From assembly GCA_025526995.1 (NCBI GenBank), contig JAHLKG010000002.1:930001-994000 (forward strand): 64,000 bases of DNA, written 5' to 3'. The DNA comes from Powellomyces hirtus. Taxonomy: Eukaryota; Chytridiomycota; Chytridiomycetes; Spizellomycetales; Powellomycetaceae. Under the pieces are notes generated by a model, which was not told the DNA's origin, ran no database searches, and saw only the letters and a program-made list of their open reading frames with translations. The translations under genes were made by a program, and so were the position numbers. Of the stretch, positions 55,084 through 64,000 are shown piece by piece. Position 1 is the first letter of the stretch, and each line of letters starts with the position of its first letter.

Positions 55084-55098
55084 GGTTATGAGCCCTGA
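55084..55098 (+). promoter_or_regulatory. G primer-binding site containing the gag start codon
   Basis: GGTTATGAGCCCTGA, complementary to the initiator tRNA-Met anticodon arm. The ATG at 55088-55090 is the first codon of the gag frame (MSPEMVGNE). Confidence 0.83.
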
Positions 55099-58000
55099 AA
55101 TGGTAGGCAACGAAACGAGCCCCCGGTACACTCGTAGTATGTTAAGACGCCTAGCGGGTCGACGGACCCCAGGGTCCAATATGCTACAACGAGCCGTAGA
55201 TCGTGCCGCAAAGAAAAGCGCACGAGTGCCTGGTGAATGGACATCACCAAGCAATGGAGGGAACTCTGCCGATAACGAGACACTGGCAGAGCCAACGCCC
55301 TTGAGTGTCGATGCCAACAAGGGCGACGACGCATTGGAAGGGCGTACCCGAAACATCGACCGACGCGATGGCAAGGTCGATACCCGTCCCCTATCAAGCA
55401 GTACGGATGATCACAGAACGATCAGCTACAGTACTCCAGCGGCATTCCCAAGTGGGGAATCAGCGAACACCGTGCATGTACGCCCGCGTGGGGCGGACAT
55501 GGATAGGATAGATAGGCTTGAGAATTCTCTAGCCCAACTAACGGAAATGCTCCAAATGAAATGGCGCATGGATCAGGATGTGAACATCCCGATCAACCCT
55601 CAGGTACGTACGGCGCAACGGCGCGTACGCACACCATCACCCACTCGCAACGACGGGTTCGCTGCACCGTGGACAGAGTACAATCAGGAGATTGGAGCTC
55701 AACAGGAATACCAACGTTCTCCAATCGAACGCCGCCCTACGTCACCGACATCGAGCATACACAGCGTGACGACCAAAATCATCGACAGTCGAGGTGCGAA
55801 GGCTTTCGTGGATGGAACGCTGAAAGATATTGGGTCCTAAAATGGAGAATCCAATATGGTAAAACTTCGAACGTTCATCGACAAGATTGAGACAGTTGTG
55901 AAGTACGAAATGGTTCCGTCCGAGTTTCTCGTAGATTTTGTGGCTACGAAACTCACAGGATGGGCATACACTTGGTGGCAGTCGCTCTCCCCAAGTAAAA
56001 GGAACAAAATTCCGACGTGGCATGACTTTGAAGACGTTGATTCAGGAAGAACCAACACCGGTCTTAGGTCCGCCCTTCTGGCGCGCTTCGCGCCACGAAA
56101 CCACACTAGAGATTCGCTGCAGAAACTACGGGAATTGCGTCCCAAAGGCCGCATGGATGAGTACATCACTCAGTTCAACATGCTGGCATTTTCTCTGCCG
56201 AAGACACCGGATTACGTCCTTCAGGATTACTTCATTAACGCGCTAACACCAGACCTTGCGGCCTTGGTTCAGGCTAATGAAGAAAACATAACTGATTTGA
56301 GCAGTTTACAGGCCGCCACATCCAGGATCGCCGCCAACATGGCTAAGAAACCTAGCGGGACCGCAACGGATACGCGACCAGGTGCCGCATACACTGACGC
56401 CTCTAAGAAACCAAAGGGTGGCAAGAACCACAGGGAGAAGTCAACGGACGGCAAGAAGGACAAGGAATCCACTCCATCAAACAAAGGCCAACCACACAAG
56501 TCGGGTTGTTGGGCCTGTGGAGACCCTAAACACCGGACACAGGAGTGTCAAGTGTTAAAGAAGTTCAAATCCGAGATGGAGAAGAACAAGACGAAGGAGT
56601 CGTCTGATGGTGCTGTTAGCACAAATGCTGTGGAAGCATTACATGTCTGGGTCCGCCAGGATCAACCGTATGAAGCCCTCATTGACTCTGGCGCGACGGA
56701 CCACATGACACCCCACAAAGCGACCTTGGATCACTCAACCGTGTACAGTGATGTCAGAGCTGTTATGCTGGCTGACAAAACATCACTACCCTCTACAGTT
56801 CGAGGTACGGTACGAGTTGAAGTTAACGGCTATCCAAATCCGCTCGAGCTGGGCGGAGTCCTACATGTGCCAGGATTACGACGAGATCTCGTATCGGTAG
56901 CGAAATGTAACGATCAAGGCGTTGACGTGCTCTTCAAATCAAATGGAGACGTCATTTTCACGCAAGACGGCAAAGATATCGCCAAAGGCGTACGCCGCAA
57001 CAACGCGTATTACCTGCAAGGTACGCTACTGTCTGAAAGTCTGTCGTCAGATTCAGAAGTATGCACGGTCAAAGTCTCTCCTACACTCGCCCATGCTTGT
57101 CTTGGACACGTTGGCAAACACGTCCTGGAGAAGATGGCATCGGTTACGGACGGTTGGTCCGTAGTGGGGGATCTAAGCGACTTCAAAGATTGTGAAGCCT
57201 GCGTGTTAGGAAAAGCCGCTCGTCTTCCATTCTCCCCTGGTAACGTTGAAACCAGGGAGATCTGTGAGCTGATTCATTCAGACGTACAAGGACCATTTCG
57301 CATCCCTGGTTACGAAGGATCACGCTATTCCTTGGAGTTCATTGAACACGCATCCAGATACGTGACTGTTTTCCCTATTCCTTCAAAGGATTCAGCAGTC
57401 ATACTCGACAAGTTTCTCATCTACAAGGCTTGGATTGAGAAACAGACTGATCGACAAATCAAGATCCTACGGACGGATCGAGGCACCGAATACTTTGGCG
57501 AGGTTCTAGAGTACCTATTGGAAAATGGTATCACTCATCAAAAGTCCGCGGCCTATTCGAGTCAGCAAAACGGGATTGCCGAACGATGGCATCTCACGGC
57601 GCTGGACAGGGTCCGCGCCACCTTCGCGGATACAAAACTACCTCGAAGATTCTGGCCTGCTTTACTGGTAGCGGCTGGATACATCTATTCCCTTACGTAC
57701 AACTGCATCAACAAGAAGACGCCGCATGAAATACTGTTTGGCCGGCGTCCTGATGTCGCCCATCTTAGGCGTATCGGTTGCGTGGTGTATTCCGTTCTAA
57801 CAAGCAAAGGACGCGATAAAATGGGAAATCGAGCAAAGAAGGCTTACTTGGTAGGCTATGCTCAACCCACAGGTACCAAGGGGTATCTGGTATGGGATCC
57901 TGTTACTGACAAGGTCAAAGTGTCACGAGACGTGATCTTCAAAGAAGACTTGGGACTCGAATCCAAATATCAGCAGGATCCAGCACATCTTGACCTTCTA

Positions 58001-59976
58001 GATGAAGAGAGTCAGGAGGATGACGTCGAATACACCGTGGAGGCGATTATCGACAAGCGCCGCAGTAAGGTGCACACAAAAGAGTACTTGGTTAAGTGGG
58101 AGGGATATCAAGAACCTACGTGGGAGTCCCGACTTTCACTACTCGATACTACAGCACTGGATGACTGGGAAAATCGAGTAGCCGCGTACGATGTCGGCAC
58201 ACGACGAAATGACCCCATCGCTGCATACGCCGCCCGCGCGCGGACTCAAGCAACAATCAACAAAGACGCCATGACATGGAAGCAAGCGATGAAAACCCCT
58301 CAGAAGGAGGAATTTCTCAAGGCTGCACGCATTGAGTACCAATCCCTGGTCGACAACGGTACATGGGAGCTCACCAAGCGTCCACGTAACAAGCGCGTGA
58401 TCAAGACAACATGGGTCTTTCGAACAAAGGTCAATCCCGATGGCACCTTTAACAAGTTCAAAGCCAGAGCAGTAGCTCAAGGCTTCTCTCAACAACCCGG
58501 TCGCGACTTTGGTGATACATATTCACCTACGCTACCATTCACAGCGCTACGCCTCTTCTTGGCGTATTGTGTCCAGCACGGGCTGGACATCCACAGTATG
58601 GATGCTGTCACCGCCTTCCTTAACAGCGATATTGATAAGGATATCTATATCGAGCAGTTTGAGGGATTCGAAGATCCGGATCACCCCAAAGGCGATTGGG
58701 TCCTGAAGCTACTGAAAGCTCTCTACGGCCTGAAGCAATCACCTCTTCTTTGGTATGAGACCTTGAAGACTGCACTGTTGAAGCTCGGCTACGAAGCGGT
58801 TTCTGTATGCCCGTGTATCTTTTTCAAGTACGCGACAGACGACCGTACACCTCCGTCGAACGACAATTTGGTCCTTATTCTCGTCTTCGTCGACGACCTG
58901 CTGATTGCAGCGAAGGATTCGGAGATTCTGGCGAACAGCAAAATGGAGTTACATTCGAAGTGCAAGTTTACGGAACAAGGTCGCGTCACCAGTCACCTTG
59001 GTCTTGTCTACAAATATGATTTCGACTCTCCTGTTCGTACCCTCGAAATCTCAAATGTCAAGTACAATCGACGACGCTCTTGCACAATTCGGCATGAGCG
59101 ACTGCCATCCTGTCTCCACCCCGTACGCCGTGTCAGCGCGTAACCAACAACCGGAGGATTCGACCCCATTCACGAATCTGAAAATGTATCAGGAAGCAGT
59201 GGGGGTCCTCACTTGGGCCTCCATCACATGGCGATGGGATATCGCCACTGCAGTCGGTTATGTTGCGCGACGCGTCGCCGCACCTACCAACTCCGACTGG
59301 AACAATGTTAAGCGCATTTTCCGCTATTTGAAGGGTACCCGCGAATATGCCCTCAAGTTTACATCCGAACGAAATGATCCGCGTGGCCTACGCGTATTCA
59401 CGGATGCGGATTATGCAGGAGAACTCACCGACCGGACGTCCACTACAGGTATTTTGGCCCTCTACAATGGGTTTCCTGTTCTGTGGAAAAGCAGCAAGCA
59501 GAAGTGCACCGTCCAAAGTACGACCGAAGCGGAGTATATAGCTGCCAGTACCGGTCACAACGAAGCCAAATGGCTACGCCAACTCTTGGCGGAAGTTCTG
59601 GGACCTCAACCGGATTACATATCTCGACCGGTCCCTCTCCATGTCGATAATCAGAGCGCCGGGGCCTTGATTCAGTCTAAGGCTATCAACCAACGCACCA
59701 AACACATCGACGTTCGGTACCACGCTATACGCGATTCGTTCGCGAAGCAAATTATCGAAATCATCGACACCAATACGGACGATCAACTGGCGGACATCTT
59801 TACAAAGCCTTTTCCCACTGTGAAACATAAGGACACTGTCCTGAGGATTACGAATGGGACTCATATATTTGATGAGAGAATACGCAATGAGGGCGCGCCT
59901 ACGGAAGCACACCGAGCCCAAGTGTTACTCGCTGAATGTCAGGAGAATTACTCACAACACTGGCTTACCTTGGCAA
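55088..59976 (+). pseudogene. G gag-pol with chromodomain; one stop and one frameshift
   Basis: Gag runs from the primer-site ATG to TAA at 55838-55840, then continues in the same frame (NGESNMVKLRTFIDKI) to 59143. Domains: zinc knuckle CWACGDPKHRTQEC; protease ALIDSGATDHMT; integrase LIHSDVQGP, RTDRGTEYF, NGIAERWH; chromodomain about 58027-58185 (EYTVEAIIDKR, EYLVKWEGY, PTWESRL); RT with DAVTAFLNSD and FVDDLLIAA (FVDD variant). A one-base loss near 59060 shifts the frame into the RNase H part (DDALAQFGMSDC, FTDADYAGEL, STTEAEYIAAS, HVDNQSAGAL, LADIFTKPF). The sense frame then stays open to 60620, but I regard that extension as the shadow of the antisense gene. Confidence 0.9.
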
Positions 59977-60666
59977 CTACACCGCAATTGCGGAACCCAA
60001 AGCAATGCCTCCCAAGGAGGATGGGCCTGCCCCTCCTCCATCCTCCTCATCGCTTGAGGGTGAGCGTCGGCTTGAAGAACCCGATGGTCCCTCCAACTCC
60101 TCAGCTGCCCTCTCCTCCTCCTCCTCTTCCTCATCATTATATGGAGCTTCACGCTCCAGGATGTCCCACATCCTCTTCACCTCCGCTGCAGACTTCTTGT
60201 CCGCAGTTCTCTTCTTCGCCTGGGCCGTATCCTTGCCCTTCCCAACCGCCAGCTTCCGGCTCCGCCGGTCCTCTAGTATGGACCTCAGTCCATCAAGCGT
60301 CCCGGTCGCCCGTGCGTGACCCAGAGGCGTACCAGACCTCGCCCGGTCTTTCACCCGGTCTTTCGCCTGCTCGATGTGATGTTCAAGGACCCCTTGACGG
60401 TCCTTGCGGTGGAACTGTCGGGCATGCGCCGCCAACATCGTTCGAATCTCCACTCGGGACAACCCCGCAGTGGGTGCGCCTCCCTGTGGCGCAGAGGGCA
60501 CCACTGACGACGGCACAGCAGGAGCTGTGGTCGTCGCCGGAGCAGTCACCGGCGGTCCTGTCTTTCTCGCCGTCTGCTTCGCTTTGCCCGACCCTGACAA
60601 CTACACCGGCACATAGTTAGAGCTTACGCCTCATTTGCGCGGATCTCATAGACGTACCCTAGCCAT
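59977..60666 (-). CDS. Antisense gene inside G (one intron), charged protein with acidic tail
   Basis: This is read against the element. A 9-nt first exon (60666-60658, ATG GCT AGG) joins through a 57-nt intron (60657-60601, GTACGT...CTAAC...GTAG) in phase 0 to exon 2 (60600-59977), giving about 210 residues. Without the intron the frame would start at a TTG just after a TAG. The protein has a basic N-terminus (KAKQTARKTG), a long charged, probably helical middle (QFHRKDRQGVLEHHIEQAK, KKRTADKKSAAEVKRMWDIL) and an acidic stretch (YNDEEEEEEER). No domain is recognised. It lies between RNase H and the polypurine tract, the same place and orientation as the A2 and F1 antisense genes, though unrelated in sequence. 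Confidence 0.65.
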
Positions 60667-60780
60667 TCCTCGTATTCTCAAAGTGTAATAAATGGGGGTG
60701 TTTGGGGGTGTGCGCGGGGCTGTGTAGTATGTTAGATAGAGTAACTCTCTCACTGCCAGACTGACAGGTCTGAGTGGGGG

Positions 60781-61020
60781 TGTTAGCACGTACAGACTCT
60801 GTCATCGAGTCACAACTGCGCCATTGCAGGGCGCATTACGCGATCACGTGAACCCACGTGATCAACTCCGATATAAGTAGTTTTCCTTCCATACTTAATA
60901 TATCGGTGGGACTTTTCTCTTTTTCTCCAATAAGAGCGGGATTAAGTTACTTCGTTGTTCTGCTCAGTCAACTACCCTAAAGCTTTCTCAATCATCTACT
61001 CAGATACTCTCAGACCAACA
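60781..61020 (+). repeat. G 3' LTR
   Basis: A 240-bp LTR preceded by the polypurine tract and followed by target CAAGC. It repeats the paired CACGTG boxes (60845 and 60855). Confidence 0.94.
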
Positions 61021-61025
61021 CAAGC

Positions 61026-61591
61026 GGATCAATCAGTTGGACTCATCATCTTCTTCAGCCCTTCAGTCTGGCAATAAGAAGAAACAGAAGTCATCTCCAG
61101 CTGCCAACACTGCACCTGTGCCGACTACTTATTCTGTCGCAGCTCCAGCCATGTCTGTGCCCCCTAAGAAACCTTCTAAGCGGGACGCTATTCCAGTTAA
61201 GGCTACTGTGACTTGTCCCTTTTGCTCTGCTACCGGCAAACACAACTATTGGGATTGCCTTAGGGCCACAGACTCCCAAAAGCGAGCCGAACGCAAAAAG
61301 CGCAAATTGGAATACCACCAGAAGCAACTGGCCTCCGCTAATGCCATGATGGCTACTTCCTCAGGCCTTCTAGTTGCCTCTACCGCTCCCACCTTTGCCT
61401 TGGAAGATTCCGCATCTTGTAAAGCATTTAGAACAGCCTCAAATTGCAAACTCAAATGGGTGGTTGATTCCGGCGCCTCTGACCACATGTGCTATCAGGA
61501 ATCCACCTTCCTACACCTCAAGCCTATCACCCACACTGTGGAAGTGGCTAACGGTGTTATTGTTGACGCTACTGGCTTTGGAGACATTTGA
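61026..61591 (+). pseudogene. E gag end and protease
   Basis: This continues the E gag after G (RINQLDSSSSSALQ). A zinc-knuckle variant CPFCSATGKHNYWDC has CX2CX5HX4C spacing, one residue longer than the usual CX2CX4HX4C. Protease follows with WVVDSGASDHMC. The frame ends at TGA at 61589-61591, where CGA is plausible, and the same frame continues into integrase. Confidence 0.82.
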
Positions 61592-63352
61592 GTGATGTAT
61601 CAAGTACATGGACTGATCATCCGGGCCGTACTTTTTGTCCCATCCTTTCACCACAACCTACTCTCTGAGCCTACCTTGTCAAAGCGGAGGATCAATCTTT
61701 CTTTCAAGCGTACCCATTGCTCTATGGACCTACCAGACGGGATCTCTCTTACCATCCCTTGCACGCCATCCGGTCAATTGCCCTTCACCTGCAAACTTAG
61801 AATGGCTGCACTGGCCTCCAGCTTGGCACTGGCTATTGGGGCTCCCACTATCCTGTCTCTGGGAGACTATCTCCTTTGGCATGCTCGACTTGGTCACCCT
61901 TCCTATGACCGCTTCAAAGAGCTGGCCACCACTTTACCTCTTGCCTTCACTTTACCGCCTTCAGACGACATTCCTCTTTATGCTGAATGTGCCGTCAGCA
62001 AGGGCCATGGAGTGGTCAAACCCAAAGTCAACCCCACCATCTATCCTGACAAATCCGGCCTGATCCACGTTGATCTCTTTGGCCCAGTTTCAACTCCTTC
62101 TCTGTCAGGAGCTACCTATTCTCTGGTTATCCTTGACCAAGACACACGTTATTCCAAAAGCTACTTCTTAAAGGGCAAGTCAGCCCATACCGTCCATTCC
62201 TGCCTATTGGATTATGCTGCCCTCTACAAAACCCAACGTAGCTATCTTATCAAGCAAGCCCACAAGGATCAAGGCTCTGAATTCCTCAACAAAGTGAATC
62301 AGGGTTGGAGTGCTTCTCAATGCATCATCTGGAACACCACGGCTGCTTATTCTTCCTTTCAGTATCCGGTTGAACGTATTTATCGTACCCTTGCGGACAT
62401 GGGACGTACACTGCTCCATGCAGCTCATTTCACTCTGGATTTCTGGGCTGAAGCTTGGAATACTGCAAACTATCTACGTAACCGTCTACCGGCCCGTGAA
62501 TATACCAAGACACCTTTTGAAGCTTGGACCGGCATTAAACCTAAGCTGGACCATCTTAAACTCATTGGGTGCGCCGCCTATGTAACCCCGGTTCTTATGA
62601 AGGACAAGCTCCTTCCACGTTCATGGACTGGCATTCTAGTTGGCTATGGCCTTTCCTCACCTACCTACCGTATTTGGAATCCGGCCACCTCTTCCATTGT
62701 GGAAACCCATGACATCCGCTTTGATGAATCTAAATTATTCTGGGACGCAGCTCTTTCCTTGGATCAACTCCAAGGCTTCAGGGTGGCTGAGCTTCCCATT
62801 GACAATCCCACTGGCAATGACCTTCCCACGTCTGGCTCTGCCGGCAGCTCCTCTGACGAGTCTTCCTTATCTGAGGATGAGTATGAAGTGGAGAAGATCA
62901 CACAGCATTGCCACCATTGTGACAAGCTCCAGTTCTACATCAAATGGAAAGGTTATCCATCTTCTGACAACACTTGGGAAGATGAAGACCGGCTTGATCA
63001 TTGTCACGAACTTCTCAATCAATACCTTGAGGACAATGACTTGGGCAACTCATCACACACCTGACACACCCATGCCTTCCAGACATCTGCTGCTACGTCT
63101 GAAGCCACTACTGTGCCTTGCGATTACGATGTGCCCAATACTCTCAAGCAGGTCCTTGCTTCTCTTCACCGTGTCTCTTGGGAAGCTGCCAGGAAAGCCG
63201 AACTTGACTCTCTGACCTTGAACAACACCTGGTCAGTTGTTGACCGTCCAGCACCCCCCACCAATGTTGTGGATTCCCGCTGGGGCATTTTCGACTTGGG
63301 ATGGACTTCCAACCTTCTCAGGACCCTTTTGGAGGGGGCGCCAGTGCCTCTT
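61592..63352 (+). pseudogene. E pol: integrase, chromodomain, RT start
   Basis: This is open 61592-63064. It has GAG-pre-integrase (LLWHARLGHPSYDRF), an integrase catalytic core with LIHVDLFGP and KDQGSEF, PVERIYRTLADMGRT in place of the usual NG(V/I)AER motif, and the C-terminal region LILVGYG-like ILVGYGLSS. A chromodomain lies near 62880-63045 (EYEVEKITQH, LQFYIKWKGY, NTWEDEDRL). After a TGA the RT start follows (LKQVLASLHRVSW, LNNTWSVVDRP), interrupted at 63352 by F2. Flank CTCTT (63348-63352) should recur beyond F2. Confidence 0.85.
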
Positions 63353-63627
63353 TGTAATAATACTAGGTCCGTTGCCAGAGTCTAGTCTTCTATTCGGGAA
63401 TTCCCTATGTCTAGTTCTACTGTAAGATCTCTGAGCCTTGAATACGCCCTCGTCGGAGTATTCCTACTTTTCTTCTGGACCGCGGGGCGGTCCCGGTCAC
63501 GTGATGGCCATCCGTGGCCATCCCTAAGGTCTAGTACCCTTCGGAATGCTGACGCTAGCATCCATCTCGCGCGGGGTCCTTCCCGACGCATGTCTAGGCT
63601 TAGGTTGGCGAGCCACGCCTCATTACA
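63353..63627 (-). repeat. F2 3' LTR
   Basis: TGTAATAATACTAGG to CATTACA, closely similar to both F1 LTRs. It contains the same CACGTG box. Confidence 0.93.
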
Positions 63628-64000
63628 CCCCCCTTAGATTCGCGACTATCTCTTAGGCTCGAATCTCTTCAGCGAGGTGAAGCTTGCCTAAGCCGGGCGG
63701 CGGCGGGTTAACGGATGCTGACGTGGTTGTGCGAAGATGAGGCTGGGGAGGCAGCCCTGGTGCGGGTCGCGTCGCGGTAGTCTCCGGCGGGTAGTATCCG
63801 CCCTTCGTGGTGCGCGAAGTTGTCGGAAAGTCTATTTCTCTCTTCGCAGGGGCCCTAGATGAATCACGAGTAGCTTCCTCCATGCGGATTTCGATAAGTA
63901 ACATCTGCTGCGCTCCGTAGGGGATGAAACACTAACACCTGAATTTCCGAGCGTTCCCAGGCAGATCGAGCCTTTACAAGGTACTGCCCGTTGAATCTCC
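63353..64000 (-). mobile_element. Ty3/gypsy element F2, 3' end (continues past window)
   Basis: A 275-bp LTR (63353-63627) followed by the polypurine tract and the same 3' non-coding region as F1 (46904 on), with scattered substitutions. Orientation is minus, so the coding part and any antisense gene lie beyond 64000. It inserted in the E RT region. Confidence 0.9.

Larger units (their letters stand above)
54844..61020 (+). mobile_element. Copia element G with antisense spliced gene
   Basis: A 6177-bp element with 240-bp LTRs, flanked by CAAGC (54839-54843 and 61021-61025) and inserted in the E gag. The LTRs differ at one position by eye, so it is young. It has a primer-binding site, gag-pol, an oppositely oriented gene after RNase H and a polypurine tract (GTCTGAGTGGGGG) before the 3' LTR. 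Gag-pol carries two small lesions. Confidence 0.95.

Noticed and set aside
60060..60620. Pro/Ser-rich C-terminal extension of G pol after RNase H
   Set aside because: Other Copia RNase H domains end soon after the (T)KP motif. The extension mirrors the antisense gene's codons, so I treat it as a shadow.
1..64000. Host genes, tRNA or rRNA genes
   Set aside because: Every sizeable open frame is assigned to an element, an antisense gene within one, or a shadow. No cloverleaf with A and B boxes was noticed.

Overview
The window is a pure retrotransposon graveyard from a eukaryotic, most likely filamentous-fungal (probably basidiomycete), genome. No host gene, rRNA or tRNA gene was recognised. 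The case for a fungus is indirect: Ty1/copia elements dominate next to a chromodomain Ty3/gypsy element, introns are 55-76 nt with CTAAC/CTGAT-like branch sites, and old copies show CpG-to-TpG/CpA decay of the kind cytosine methylation or RIP leaves. I name families A to H for bookkeeping only. A, B, C, D, E and G are Copia (integrase before reverse transcriptase), F is Ty3/gypsy, and H is known only from LTRs.

Left block (1-26141). An old family A element (A1: 1-2456, 24967-26141) was invaded by B2, and four more B copies then stacked inside B2. B1 (2528-7866, intact 1350-codon gag-pol) sits in B2's 3' LTR with target-site duplication (TSD) AAGAC. B5 entered B2's RT region (TSD CTCCC), B4 entered B5, and B3 (12038-17376) entered B4 in the opposite orientation (TSD GTATC). 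B5's 5' half is gone, apparently by LTR-LTR recombination. A 458-bp MITE-like element (23379-23836) interrupts B2's gag.

Middle block (26142-44825). Fragments of LTRs A and H lead into family C and D debris. This is arranged as a large imperfect inverted repeat: D-gag / C-tail / C-LTR / C-gag in one arm, and the same order inverted in the other. A nearly intact family A copy (A2: 34081-39453, TSD CACTC) sits in the right arm. A solo LTR (H, 43705-44072, TSD GCAAG) sits in D.

Right block (44826-64000). Element E begins at 44826 and was split by the gypsy element F1 (46629-54697, TSD TCTCA), then by the Copia element G (54844-61020, TSD CAAGC), then by a second F copy (F2, from 63353 past the window end).

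Three features stand out. (1) Three unrelated elements (Copia A2, gypsy F1, Copia G) each carry, between pol and the 3' LTR, an extra gene on the opposite strand. Each has introns that join in frame. Two encode small RING-type Cys/His proteins and the third a charged protein with an acidic tail. (2) Four Copia families (A, D, E, G) carry a chromodomain between integrase and RT, a module typical of Ty3/gypsy chromoviruses. (3) F1 has, beside its antisense gene, a tandem array of 5-bp-stem, 3-nt-loop hairpins whose stems covary. All five Copia families whose 5' LTR junction is visible share one primer-binding site complementary to the anticodon stem-loop of initiator tRNA-Met, which implies half-tRNA priming. 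In E and G the ATG inside that site opens the gag frame.
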